NCBI RefSeq assembly: GCF_000961885.1 | Contig: NZ_JZKH01000127.1 | Span: 1 to 17,208 of the forward strand | Direction of reading: 5' to 3' | Length of the DNA stretch: 17,208 bases | From: Streptomyces rubellomurinus | Lineage (GTDB): Bacteria > Actinomycetota > Actinomycetes > Streptomycetales > Streptomycetaceae | In this document: one piece after another, positions 1-6,446 of the stretch | Position numbering within the stretch: the stretch's first letter is position 1 | How the letters are laid out: the number at the start of each line of letters is the position of its first letter | Notes under the pieces: model-generated | Databases searched by the model: none | What the model saw: the letters and a program-made list of their open reading frames with translations, nothing else | What the model was told of the DNA's origin: nothing | Program-made: the position numbers and the translations under genes

Positions 1-87
1 CCCCCCGGGGGCCCGTGGCAGGCCGCCGCGGACAACCCCTAGGGTGTGACGGTCCACCACAAGATCGACACCGGGGATCCTCGACCG

Positions 88-765
88 ATGCCTTCGCCCG
101 CCGTGTACAGCCCGCCGCGAACCGCCGCCACCGCCGCCACGGTGGCGCTCGCCCTCGGCTGCGCCGCGCAGTTGTTCGTCCTCGTCGCCGACTTCCACAT
201 TCTCGCGGCGGCGGACGACCGTTTGGCGCTCGACGACGCGGGCCGTCTGTTCGACGGCGCGCTCGTGCTGCAGAACCTGGTCCTGACGGTCGTGCTGGTC
301 ACCTTCCTCACCTGGTTCTACCGGATGCGGGTCAACGCCGAGGCGATCAACCCGCAGGCGCACCACCAGCTCCAGCGCTGGTGGTCGATCGGTGCCTGGT
401 TCGTCCCGGTCGTCTGCCTCTGGTTCCCCCGGCAGATAGCGGTCGACATCTGGCAGGCCGGCGTCCTGCCGGACCGCCCGGGGGAGCGGGCGCCGCAGTC
501 GTTCACACTGCTCAACTTCGGCTGGGTGGTGTTCCTGGCGGGCATCGGGATCGGTGAGGTCGGCGTCATGGACTACGACCAGGCGCACTACCCGGACAGC
601 TTCCAGGAAGCCGCCCAGTGGATGATCACCGGTGAGACGCTCCTGCTGGCCGGCCTGGTCTGCGCGATCCTGCTGGTCCACAAGATGACGGAGATGCAGG
701 AGCAGTACGTCGCCGCCCGCGCCGCCCGCGCCTACGGCGTCCACGTCGGCGAGGTCCAGGGCTGA
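88..765 (+). CDS. DUF4328 domain membrane protein
   Basis: This is a predicted polytopic membrane protein of 225 aa. Hydrophobic segments lie at about residues 13-38, 57-78, 97-115, 146-166 and 187-207. The segment WFVPVVCLWFPRQIAVDIW, with its Trp-Pro...Leu-Trp-x-Pro-x-Gln pattern, is characteristic of the DUF4328 family, which is common in actinomycetes and has no established biochemical function. I chose ATG 88 because GGGGA lies 10 nt upstream. An in-frame GTG at 46 would add 14 residues but has no ribosome binding site. The C-terminus after the last helix is short, charged and probably cytoplasmic (EMQEQYVAARAARAYG). The gene converges on the alpha-galactosidase with only 27 bp between the stop codons. 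The family call is fairly firm; the role is unknown. Confidence 0.8.
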   Translation: MPSPAVYSPPRTAATAATVALALGCAAQLFVLVADFHILAAADDRLALDDAGRLFDGALVLQNLVLTVVLVTFLTWFYRMRVNAEAINPQAHHQLQRWWSIGAWFVPVVCLWFPRQIAVDIWQAGVLPDRPGERAPQSFTLLNFGWVVFLAGIGIGEVGVMDYDQAHYPDSFQEAAQWMITGETLLLAGLVCAILLVHKMTEMQEQYVAARAARAYGVHVGEVQG

Positions 766-792
766 GCGGCCCGCCAAAGCGTCGAGCCGGCC

Positions 793-2094
793 TCACCCCG
801 CCCGGGCGACGCGCAGCATCGCGGCGCCGTGGGCCGCGACGGTGGCGCTGATGGTGCCGGAGGTCGCGCCCGTGGTGTGTTCCCACAGGTCGCGCACCGT
901 GTAGGAGCCGGCCTCCGGCAGGCCGACGGCGGAGGCGGTCGTGGAGATGACGGCCGCCTCGGCGCCCTCGTTGAACAGCGTGACGGCCACCGAGCCATCG
1001 CTGAGGGGTTTGGCCAGGACGTCCAGGCCCCCGAGCGCGCCGACGGGGCGGCCCTGCTTGCCGAGGGGGTCCTGGTCCACGGCGATGACCTCGGTGTTCC
1101 TGAGGACGGCCAGGGTGCGGGGCGTGGCCGTGCGCAGGTCGGTGCCGGCCAGCAGCGGCGCGGCCATGGCGGCCCACAGCGAGAAGTGGGCGCGTTCCTC
1201 CTCGGCCGTCATGCCGTTGCCGACCTCCAGCGCGTCGGGGTCGTTCCACGCGCCCGGGCGGGCGTGGTCCGCGAGCAGCGCGTTGACGTGGAAGATCTCC
1301 ACCATCCGCCGGTAGCTGGGGTCGATGTCCGCGGTGGTGCGCCACAGCTGGCCGACCTCCGCGCCCCAGCTCACGACGTCCTGGTCGCCCCAGTTGCACA
1401 GGCTGAAGACGATCGGACGGCCCGTGGCGGCCAGCGCCTCGCCCATCGCCTCGTAGCGCTGGCGCGCCGGGATCGGCTGGGAGCCGGGGCAGCTGTCGTA
1501 CTTCAGGTAGTCCACGCCCCAGGCCGCGAAGGAGGCCGCGTCCTGGCGCTCGTGGCCAAGGCTCCCGGGGAAGTGCTCACAGGTCTCCGCGCCGGCGCTC
1601 TCGTAGATGCCGAGCTTCAGACCCCGGGCGTGGACGTACTCGGCCACGCCCGCGATGCCGTGCGGGAACTTCACCGGGTCCGGCACCAGGCTCCCGTCCG
1701 CGGCGCGCTCCCGGCTCATCCAGCAGTCGTCGATGTTGACGTACCTGTAGCCGGCGCCCTTCAGACCGGTGTCGCCGATCGCGTCGACGGTCTGCTCGAC
1801 CAGCTGCTCGTCGACGTCGCAGCCGAAGGCGTTCCAGTCGTTCCAGCCCATCGGCGGGGTCGGCGCCAGCTCGGCACCGCCCGAAGCCGCGCCCGGCACA
1901 CCGGCCCAAGCCGCGCCCGGCACACCGCCCGGCACACCGCCCGGCGCAGCGGCCGTCGCGACGGCGGGCGCACCGCCCGGCGCAGTGGCGGTCGCGACGG
2001 CGGGCGCAGTGGCGGGCGCGCCGGCGGCCGGGGCGACGGCGAAGCCGGCCACGCTCAGCACGGCCGCGAGCGCGGCGGCCCAGGGTTTGCGCAT
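793..2094 (-). CDS. Secreted GH27 alpha-galactosidase
   Basis: This is a predicted exported glycoside hydrolase of family 27 (433 aa) that removes terminal alpha-galactosyl residues from oligo- or polysaccharides. Residues 1-26 look like a Sec signal peptide (MRKPW, hydrophobic core, AAGA cleavage site). Residues 27-75 are an Ala/Pro/Gly linker with 12-aa repeats. The catalytic barrel starts at PPMGWNDWNAFGCD (80-93). The nucleophile is expected at Asp200 in YLKYDSC, and the acid/base at Asp256 in the R-T-T-A-D-I-D segment, by analogy with Asp170 and Asp231 of human alpha-galactosidase A. GAWNDPD (281-287) is another family motif. A beta-sandwich C-terminal domain follows, and no carbohydrate-binding module is appended. 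GGAGGA lies directly before a double ATG. I take the second ATG (2094), because the first (2097) would leave no spacer. Alpha-N-acetylgalactosaminidase or beta-L-arabinopyranosidase activity also occurs in GH27 and cannot be excluded. Confidence 0.93.
   Translation of the reverse strand: MRKPWAAALAAVLSVAGFAVAPAAGAPATAPAVATATAPGGAPAVATAAAPGGVPGGVPGAAWAGVPGAASGGAELAPTPPMGWNDWNAFGCDVDEQLVEQTVDAIGDTGLKGAGYRYVNIDDCWMSRERAADGSLVPDPVKFPHGIAGVAEYVHARGLKLGIYESAGAETCEHFPGSLGHERQDAASFAAWGVDYLKYDSCPGSQPIPARQRYEAMGEALAATGRPIVFSLCNWGDQDVVSWGAEVGQLWRTTADIDPSYRRMVEIFHVNALLADHARPGAWNDPDALEVGNGMTAEEERAHFSLWAAMAAPLLAGTDLRTATPRTLAVLRNTEVIAVDQDPLGKQGRPVGALGGLDVLAKPLSDGSVAVTLFNEGAEAAVISTTASAVGLPEAGSYTVRDLWEHTTGATSGTISATVAAHGAAMLRVARAG
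1888..2020 (-). repeat. In-frame repeats encoding Ala/Pro/Gly linker
   Basis: A 28-bp unit at 1945-1972 recurs at 1981-2008 (period 36 bp, 2 mismatches), and shorter units of the type cccggcacaccg recur at about 1909-1944. On the - strand they encode 12-aa repeats (APAVATATAPGG, APAVATAAAPGG) and VPGGVPG units. They form the linker between the signal peptide and the GH27 barrel of the alpha-galactosidase. Copy number in such tracts commonly varies between strains. Confidence 0.75.
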
Positions 2095-2194
2095 CATTCC
2101 TCCAAAAGGGGGGGGGCAGGCAGGGCGACAGGACCGCCAGGGGCACTGCCGGGCACTGCCGGGGGGACTTGCGGGGACGGACAACCGATGCTTC

Positions 2195-2223
2195 GTAATC
2201 TGCTGACACCGCGCGGCCGTCAA
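2195..2223 (-). promoter_or_regulatory. Possible promoter of alpha-galactosidase
   Basis: Reading on the - strand, TTGACG (2223-2218) is separated by 17 bp from GATTAC (2200-2195). The -35 matches consensus well and the -10 poorly. A start near 2188 would give a leader of about 90 nt. The rest of the gap between the divergent genes (2095-2457) shows no other clear element, apart from loosely symmetric GC-rich sequence around 2350-2398. Confidence 0.35.
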
Positions 2224-2457
2224 CCGGCGACCCCTCCACGACCACTCGAACGTGTCAGAGCGCAGGCCTGGGCGGACGTGCCGCCGACCGCGGACGGACA
2301 TCGGGGACCCGCACCCGCACGCGGCGTCAACCGCCCGCGCGGGCACGGGCCTTCGGGGCGTGAATGGCCGCTTTCGCCCCACTGCGCCCCGCCCGAAGGG
2401 CTACGCTGCGAACGTGCCGCGTCACCGACCGCAAGCGGCCGTTCGCGAAGGAGTCCC

Positions 2458-3003
2458 GTGTCCTCGTCCTGCGACCCCCAGTACGCTCCGATCGGCGACG
2501 TGAGCACCGCGCTCATGCTGATCGACTCCCGGCTCCAGTCCGTCTACGAGGGCAAGACCGCAACGGACCCCGAACAGCGGCGCATGGTCGACCAGTTCGC
2601 CGCATCCCTGGGCGCGGCCGGACTCGACGACCTCCTGGAAGGCACCTGCACCCTCATCTACATGTACATGAACTGGCTGCGGCAGGCCTGCGCCAGCCAG
2701 GACGAGGACGTCGTCGGGTACTCGGTGCCCGCGCTGGTCGCCACGATGCGGATGATGCCCCGCACCTTCAAGCCCGAGGTCGTCCCGATGATGGCCGGCC
2801 TGCTGATCGCCGCGGGGACGGGGCTGAGCCCCAACCTGTGGCGCGCCCAGTACGGGCCGTGGACCAAGGACGAGATGAACCCGCTGGAGGCCACCGCGGT
2901 CCTGCTCGCCGAGCACATCAACCGCATCGCCGGCGACGACCACAGCTTCGCCACCCGCCTGATCTCCGACGCGCTCGGCCGCCTCGACGAGGAAGAGGTC
3001 TGA
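2458..3003 (+). CDS. Hypothetical protein, 181 aa
   Basis: I do not recognise this protein. It starts at a GTG with AAGGAG at 2448-2453 (4-nt spacer), and codon use is typical of the neighbourhood. It begins MSSCDPQYAPIGDVSTALM and is mostly predicted helical. Moderately hydrophobic stretches lie near residues 62-75 (CTLIYMYMNWLRQA) and 109-121 (VPMMAGLLIAAGT). It has several Met-rich turns and an acidic C-terminus (RLDEEEV). There is no signal peptide, convincing membrane helix or known catalytic motif, so it is probably cytosolic. It is transcribed divergently from the alpha-galactosidase and ends 14 bp before a strong hairpin terminator, so it is likely a single-gene transcript. Coding status is supported by the ribosome binding site, codon use and the terminator; function is unknown. 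Confidence 0.75.
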   Translation: MSSSCDPQYAPIGDVSTALMLIDSRLQSVYEGKTATDPEQRRMVDQFAASLGAAGLDDLLEGTCTLIYMYMNWLRQACASQDEDVVGYSVPALVATMRMMPRTFKPEVVPMMAGLLIAAGTGLSPNLWRAQYGPWTKDEMNPLEATAVLLAEHINRIAGDDHSFATRLISDALGRLDEEEV

Positions 3004-3017
3004 GCAGGAGGAACACA

Positions 3018-3053
3018 GGGGCCCCGCTACCCGCGCACGGGTAGCGGGGCCCC
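3018..3053. terminator. Bidirectional hairpin terminator
   Basis: A perfect 15-bp inverted repeat (arms 3018-3032 and 3039-3053) surrounds a 6-nt loop GCGCAC. It sits 14 bp after the + strand stop at 3003 and 8 bp after the - strand stop at 3062, between convergent genes. There is no T-tract, as is usual for streptomycete terminators. Confidence 0.9.
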
Positions 3054-3061
3054 GGCGACGT

Positions 3062-3307
3062 TCAGGCGTCGCCGAACTCGCCGCAGCGGACGGCGGCGAC
3101 GAACGACTGCCAGGCATCGGCAGGGAAGGCCAGGACGGGACCCTCGGGATCCTTGGAGTCACGCACCGGCACCCGGCCGGGAGCCCCGATCGCCACCTCG
3201 ACGCATTGCCCTGCCTGGTGGCTGTAGCTGCTCTTGCGCCACGGGAGCGCCACCTCGACGCACTGCCCCCCGTTGCTGCTGTAGCTGCTCTTGCGCCAAG
3301 TCAACAC
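3062..3307 (-). CDS. DUF397 protein with duplicated N-terminal motif
   Basis: This is a small DUF397 protein (81 aa; the family is usually about 60-70 aa). The conserved tail VRDSKDPEGPVLAFPADAW...FVAAV is intact. The usual single N-terminal motif WRKSSYS...GQCVEVA is present twice in tandem, at residues 4-20 and 23-39. The start is GTG 3307 with AAGGAG 6 nt upstream. The gene lies 18 bp downstream of a second DUF397 gene and is last in an operon led by an XRE-DUF5753 regulator. In Streptomyces such proteins are encoded beside WhiJ/Scr1-type regulators and are thought to act with them in developmental or antibiotic control. That partnership is inferred from context. Confidence 0.92.
   Translation of the reverse strand: MLTWRKSSYSSNGGQCVEVALPWRKSSYSHQAGQCVEVAIGAPGRVPVRDSKDPEGPVLAFPADAWQSFVAAVRCGEFGDA
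3191..3298 (-). repeat. In-frame 57-bp tandem duplication inside DUF397 gene
   Basis: Copies at 3191-3241 and 3248-3298 (51 bp each, period 57 bp) match at about 44 of 51 positions by eye. The duplication adds one 19-aa motif unit to the protein without breaking the frame. Confidence 0.9.
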
Positions 3308-3325
3308 GGCCAGCTCCTTGGACTC

Positions 3326-3535
3326 TTATGCCGGGAAGTCGCCCTTGCGGACGGCCGCCACGAAGGCTGCCCAGGCGGAGGCCGGGAAAACGAGCGCAGG
3401 GCCCTGCGGGTCCTTGGAGTCACGGACGGGGACGAGGCCGGGAAAGCCGGGGGCCACCTCGATGCACTCGCCCGCGTTGTCCCCGCTGTAGCTGCTCTTC
3501 CGCCACAACGCCCTGCTCAGCTCGGCGTTCTGCAT
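3326..3535 (-). CDS. DUF397 domain protein
   Basis: This is a single-domain DUF397 protein of 69 aa with normal architecture: LWRKSSYSGDNAGECIEVA at residues 10-28, then VPVRDSKDPQGPALVF, then AWAAFVAAVRKG. The ATG at 3535 has GGAGGA about 9 nt upstream, inside the 3' part of the XRE regulator gene. The stop is TAA. It probably partners the XRE-DUF5753 protein encoded just upstream, as in WhiJ/Scr1-type loci. Its first 116 nt are also read in another frame as the C-terminal tail of that regulator. The protein is cytosolic and no catalytic residues are evident. Confidence 0.93.
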   Translation of the reverse strand: MQNAELSRALWRKSSYSGDNAGECIEVAPGFPGLVPVRDSKDPQGPALVFPASAWAAFVAAVRKGDFPA

Positions 3536-4370
3536 GTCGATATTCCTCCATCGCTTCGGCGATCAGGGCACGGGAGTCGTCCATCGAGAGTACAGCCCCT
3601 CGGACGAGATCGAAGTCCCGGCGGCTTTCCTGCACGATCGTAGGAGCGTCACTGAAGTGCCCTCGGTGCAGGCTCTCCGAGTAGACCCACTCCTTGCCGT
3701 CCGGCAACTCGAGAAGGATGACGGATGCGCTCGGCAACTTCCGGGCCCTGAAGGCGAACGGCGCCACCTGAATGACCACGTTCGTCCGCTCTCCCGCCGA
3801 CAGGAGGTGCTCCATCTGCCGTCTCATGGTGGCCGGCCCGCCGATGACGGAGCGGATCGCGCTCTCGTGGAGGACCACGATCATTGACGGGCCGTCATCG
3901 ACCAGGAAGCGCTCCTGCCGACTCAGTCGAGCCGCCACCCGTTCGGCCAGCCACTGCGGATTGTTCCGGGCATCGCCGAGGCGGAAGATCTCGTGGGCGT
4001 ACTCCTCGCACTGCAGCAGGCCGTTGATCCGCATGTACTGCAGCACTCGAACCCCCACGGCCTCCCCTTCCAGGCCGACGTACTGTTGGAACCAGTCCGG
4101 ATGCTCGATGTCCGCATACCAGTCCACTCGCTCCCACAGCCGCACCAACAGGCCCCCCATGGCGAGTACTTCGTCGGCCCTCTCCACGGTGGCTCGATCC
4201 ATGGGCCTCTTGCCGCCCTCGTACCGAGTGATCACCGTTCTGTGGCAGTGCAGGAGTCTGGCCAGGTCTTCCTGCTTGAGGCCGGCCTGCTCGCGTGCGA
4301 AGCGGAGCGCTTCACCGAACATCACCGCCGGGCTGGACGTGAGCCCGTTCTCGAGTCGCCGATGTGACAT
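3420..4370 (-). CDS. XRE-family regulator with DUF5753 (Scr1/WhiJ type)
   Basis: This is a DNA-binding regulator of 316 aa. An XRE helix-turn-helix lies at about residues 17-70 (FGEALRFAREQAGLKQEDLA, then LHCHRTVITRYEGGKRP). A DUF5753 domain follows at about 92-275, including YMRINGLLQCEEYA, LVDDGPSMIVVLHESAIR, MRRQMEHLL and NVVIQVAPF. Family members usually end soon after the EAMEEYRHA segment. This one continues for about 36 Arg/Gly-rich residues, reading 116 nt into the DUF397 gene in another frame, so the tail may be junk or may reflect a lost stop. ATG 4370 is preferred because GAGGGG lies upstream; a GTG at 4421 would add 17 residues. The protein heads an operon with two DUF397 genes and faces a divergent HATPase gene. 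WhiJ/AbaA-type modules of this kind influence sporulation and antibiotic production. Confidence 0.93.
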   Translation of the reverse strand: MSHRRLENGLTSSPAVMFGEALRFAREQAGLKQEDLARLLHCHRTVITRYEGGKRPMDRATVERADEVLAMGGLLVRLWERVDWYADIEHPDWFQQYVGLEGEAVGVRVLQYMRINGLLQCEEYAHEIFRLGDARNNPQWLAERVAARLSRQERFLVDDGPSMIVVLHESAIRSVIGGPATMRRQMEHLLSAGERTNVVIQVAPFAFRARKLPSASVILLELPDGKEWVYSESLHRGHFSDAPTIVQESRRDFDLVRGAVLSMDDSRALIAEAMEEYRHAERRAEQGVVAEEQLQRGQRGRVHRGGPRLSRPRPRP

Positions 4371-4528
4371 CCCAATTCCCCTCAGGTGCTGCGGATCTTT
4401 GCACCCCGATTTGGTCGTCACCGTAGCGCCAACGGCGGATCATTGATGCCGGAACGCGATCTTCTGCGTGCATAGCGTGATGGCGCGCTCCTTTCGTACG
4501 CCCGCTTCCGCCCCCGAGGTGCTTCGCC

Positions 4529-4963
4529 ATGCTCACATCCTGCTGCAGCCCCCGCCCCCGTGCGTTCGTCGCGCGGCTCGACTCCTGCCTCGAATCGACG
4601 CGCCTGGCGCGGCAGTTGCTCCGGGCGTACCTCGCGGCCCTGCCCTCCGGGGAGCGCTACTCGGACGTCGCCGAGCTCCTGCTCGGGGAGCTGTTCGCCA
4701 ACGCCGTCCAGCACTCGGACGCGCCCGACGACCGCCGCATCGAGATCCGCTTCGCCCTCACCAACGGGCTCCTGCGTATCGAGGTCCACGACGCCGGGAG
4801 CGGCCGGCCGTCCCTGCGTTCGGCCTCCGTCTGTGACGAGCGTGGGCGCGGGCTGTTCCTCGTCAACGAGCTCTCCGCGCGCTGGGGTTGTTGCCCGCGC
4901 GTGGGCGGGATCGGCAAGTTCGTCTGGGCGCTGATCGCCCCCACCGCCGCGCTCGCGGCCTGA
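4529..4963 (+). CDS. ATP-binding (HATPase, RsbW/AbaA-like) protein
   Basis: This is a 144-aa GHKL-fold protein of the anti-sigma-factor kinase-like type. The N-box is ELFANAVQHSD (54-64), the G1 box is HDAGSGRP (87-94) and the G2 region is ERGRGLFLVNELSARWG (104-120). The family binds ATP and can phosphorylate or sequester partner proteins, but many streptomycete paralogues lack a demonstrated partner, and no sigma or anti-anti-sigma gene is adjacent here. The start is ATG 4529 with GAGGTG 7 nt upstream. It is divergent from the XRE/DUF397 operon. HATPase, XRE and DUF397 genes together are the typical make-up of AbaA/WhiJ-like gene clusters. The next gene begins 15 bp after the stop and is probably co-transcribed. 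Confidence 0.9.
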   Translation: MLTSCCSPRPRAFVARLDSCLESTRLARQLLRAYLAALPSGERYSDVAELLLGELFANAVQHSDAPDDRRIEIRFALTNGLLRIEVHDAGSGRPSLRSASVCDERGRGLFLVNELSARWGCCPRVGGIGKFVWALIAPTAALAA

Positions 4964-4978
4964 CAGGGAGTGCCCACC

Positions 4979-5536
4979 ATGCGACTGGCCCTCACCGCCC
5001 AGCACCTGCTCGACACCGGCCACGCCCCCGCCGAGGCCTATGCCGCCCTCGCCCGCCGCACCGGCGAGCCCCTGCGTTCGGCCCGCGCCGTGTGCACCGC
5101 CCTCGCGATCCCCGCCGCCGAGGTCGACCGCCGCCTGGACGACTGCTACGACGCCCTGCTCGCCGACCCCCGCCCGGGCGGCGAGGCCGACACCGGTGAA
5201 CTCCTCGAAGCCCTCGGCGTCTTCGACGTCCCCAAGCGGCTCACCCCGCACGAGCTCGCCGTCGTCGACCTCTTCCTCACCGCGATCGACGCCCTCGGCG
5301 GCATCCGCGCCGGCCACCAGCACGGCCTCACCCGCTGGTTCACCACCGGCAACCTCACCGCCGCCTACCTCTCCCTCGCCGCCACCAAGCCCCTCCCCAC
5401 CGCCGGCGACCCCGCCCGCTACTGGGCCACCCTCATCACCGCCGGCGAACTCCTCACCGCCACCCCCGCCCCGGACGTGCGCCTGCGCAACGCCCTCGCC
5501 CGCTGCCGCACCCACGCCGCCCGCACCATCGCCTGA
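4979..5536 (+). CDS. Hypothetical protein co-transcribed with HATPase
   Basis: I do not recognise this 185-aa protein. It is Ala-rich and predicted mainly helical. The start MRLALTAQHLLDTGHAPAEA is followed by a possible helix-turn-helix-like segment (residues 28-56, ending AIPAAEVDRRLDDC), but the match is too weak to call DNA binding. There is no signal peptide or membrane segment. ATG 4979 has AGGGAG 8 nt upstream, and an in-frame GTG at 4970 is less well placed. The gap to the HATPase gene is 15 bp, so the two probably share a transcript and perhaps a pathway. A perfect 14-bp hairpin starts at the base after its stop codon. Codon bias is strongly GC3, as expected for a real gene. Confidence 0.8.
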   Translation: MRLALTAQHLLDTGHAPAEAYAALARRTGEPLRSARAVCTALAIPAAEVDRRLDDCYDALLADPRPGGEADTGELLEALGVFDVPKRLTPHELAVVDLFLTAIDALGGIRAGHQHGLTRWFTTGNLTAAYLSLAATKPLPTAGDPARYWATLITAGELLTATPAPDVRLRNALARCRTHAARTIA

Positions 5537-5569
5537 GCGCGGGAAGTCGGCCCCGCCGACTTCCCGCGC
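5537..5569. terminator. Hairpin terminator between convergent genes
   Basis: A perfect 14-bp inverted repeat (arms 5537-5550 and 5556-5569) has a 5-nt loop CCCCG. It begins right after the + strand stop codon and ends 16 bp before the stop of the - strand MBL gene, so it can serve both. Confidence 0.9.
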
Positions 5570-5584
5570 CCGGGCGCCCCCCGG

Positions 5585-6358
5585 TCAGGCCTTGTCGAGG
5601 ACCTCCGCCAGGCCCGCCGCGGCGAAGGCGGCCTCCAGCTCTGCGCGGCCCTCGGTGAAGTGGGCCCAGCTGTCGTGGTGGACGGCCACCACCCGGCGCG
5701 CGCCCAGCAGCGCGGCGGCCTCGGCGGCCTGGGCGCTGTCCAGGACGAGGGTCGCGCCGTCGAACAGGACGGGGAAGCGCGGCGCCCCGGCGAACAGGAT
5801 CGCCGTGTCGAGGGGCGCGTAGCGCTGCGCGATCTCGCCGACGACCTCCAGCGAGGCGTTGTCGCCGCTGACGTACACGCTGGGCAGGCCCTCGCCGGTC
5901 AGCACGAAACCGACGACCTGGCCGGTGACGGCCTCGACGTCCTCGCGCGCGCCGGGCCCGTGCAGGGCGGGCACGCCGGTGACGGTCACGGTGCCGCCGC
6001 CCGGGCGCTCCAGCTCGACGCTCTCCCAGTCGGCCAGCCCCCGGGCGGTGCCGCCCAGGCGCTCGCCGCCGCCGGGGGTGGTGAGGGTGAGCGGGACGTC
6101 GGCCAGCAGCGCCCGGCCGGAGGTGTCCAGGTTGTCGGCGTGCTCGTCGTGGGAGAGCAGCACCACGTCGATGCGGCCGACCTCGGCGAGAGCGCCTGCG
6201 GGCGGGGCGGTCTTGACCAGCAGCGGGCGGCCCTCGCGCCCGTACTCGCCGGGCTCGTCGAAGGTCGGGTCGGTGAGGAAGCGCAGGCCGCCGTACTCGA
6301 ACAGGGCGGTCGGGCCACCGAAGACGCGCACGGGGAAGGAAGCGGCGGAAGAAGCCAT
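5585..6358 (-). CDS. MBL-fold metallo-hydrolase (UlaG-like)
   Basis: This is a predicted cytosolic metallo-beta-lactamase-fold hydrolase of 257 aa, in the group related to UlaG-type lactonases. The metal motif is LSHDEHADNLD (68-78). The usual HxHxDH is replaced by D71-x-H73-x-D75-N76, which resembles the HDxHADNLD form I know from actinobacterial members. Further likely ligands are His133 (ALHGPG), Asp166 (VSGDNAS) and His227/His228 (AVHHDSW). The substrate is unknown. ATG 6358 is chosen because GAGAGG lies about 9 nt upstream and homology to the fold begins at VRVFGGPTALFEYG. The gene is divergent from a CGNR zinc-finger regulator across an operator-like repeat, so control by that regulator is likely but inferred. 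Confidence 0.92.
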   Translation of the reverse strand: MASSAASFPVRVFGGPTALFEYGGLRFLTDPTFDEPGEYGREGRPLLVKTAPPAGALAEVGRIDVVLLSHDEHADNLDTSGRALLADVPLTLTTPGGGERLGGTARGLADWESVELERPGGGTVTVTGVPALHGPGAREDVEAVTGQVVGFVLTGEGLPSVYVSGDNASLEVVGEIAQRYAPLDTAILFAGAPRFPVLFDGATLVLDSAQAAEAAALLGARRVVAVHHDSWAHFTEGRAELEAAFAAAGLAEVLDKA

Positions 6359-6370
6359 GACGACAACACC

Positions 6371-6401
6371 TCTCACGGATGGGATCGGAGTATCCGTGAG
6401 A
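6371..6401. promoter_or_regulatory. Operator-like inverted repeat, copy 1
   Basis: A perfect 10-bp inverted repeat, TCTCACGGAT-N11-ATCCGTGAGA, lies just downstream of the predicted MBL promoter, around its expected start site. This position suits a repressor. The neighbouring CGNR-type regulator is the obvious candidate to bind it. Confidence 0.75.
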
Positions 6402-6402
6402 A

Positions 6403-6432
6403 AACCTAGGGGATCATCACGGATGGGCGCAA
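6403..6432 (-). promoter_or_regulatory. Predicted promoter of MBL hydrolase
   Basis: On the - strand, TTGCGC (6432-6427) and TAGGTT (6408-6403) are separated by 18 bp. This is a good fit to the streptomycete SigA-like pattern TTGNNN/TAGRNT. Operator copy 1 covers the region just downstream of the -10. Confidence 0.45.
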
Positions 6433-6446
6433 CCGATACCATGAGA
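6417..6446. promoter_or_regulatory. Operator-like repeat, copy 2
   Basis: TCACGGATGGG at 6417-6427 repeats 6373-6383 exactly, 44 bp away. An imperfect right arm ATACCATGAGA (6436-6446) follows, against ATCCGTGAGA in copy 1. This copy overlaps the likely start region of the CGNR gene, consistent with autoregulation. Confidence 0.6.

Noticed and set aside
766..792. Terminator between the DUF4328 and alpha-galactosidase genes
   Set aside because: The 27-bp gap between the convergent stops shows only a 4-bp potential stem.
2200..2224. TGAC-N11-GTCA symmetry near the alpha-galactosidase promoter as an operator
   Set aside because: Arms are only 4 bp and the inner bases do not pair; chance is likely in this composition.
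829..2457. Long + strand open frame antisense to the alpha-galactosidase, running into the 181-aa gene
   Set aside because: It is the low-complexity Gly/Arg/Ala-rich complement of a clear GH27 gene, a normal by-product of GC3 bias. The ribosome binding site and codon pattern place the real start at 2458.
4418..5515. Long Gly-rich - strand frame opposite the HATPase and 185-aa genes
   Set aside because: Nearly pure Gly/Ala/Glu low complexity, antisense to a recognisable HATPase with its own ribosome binding site.
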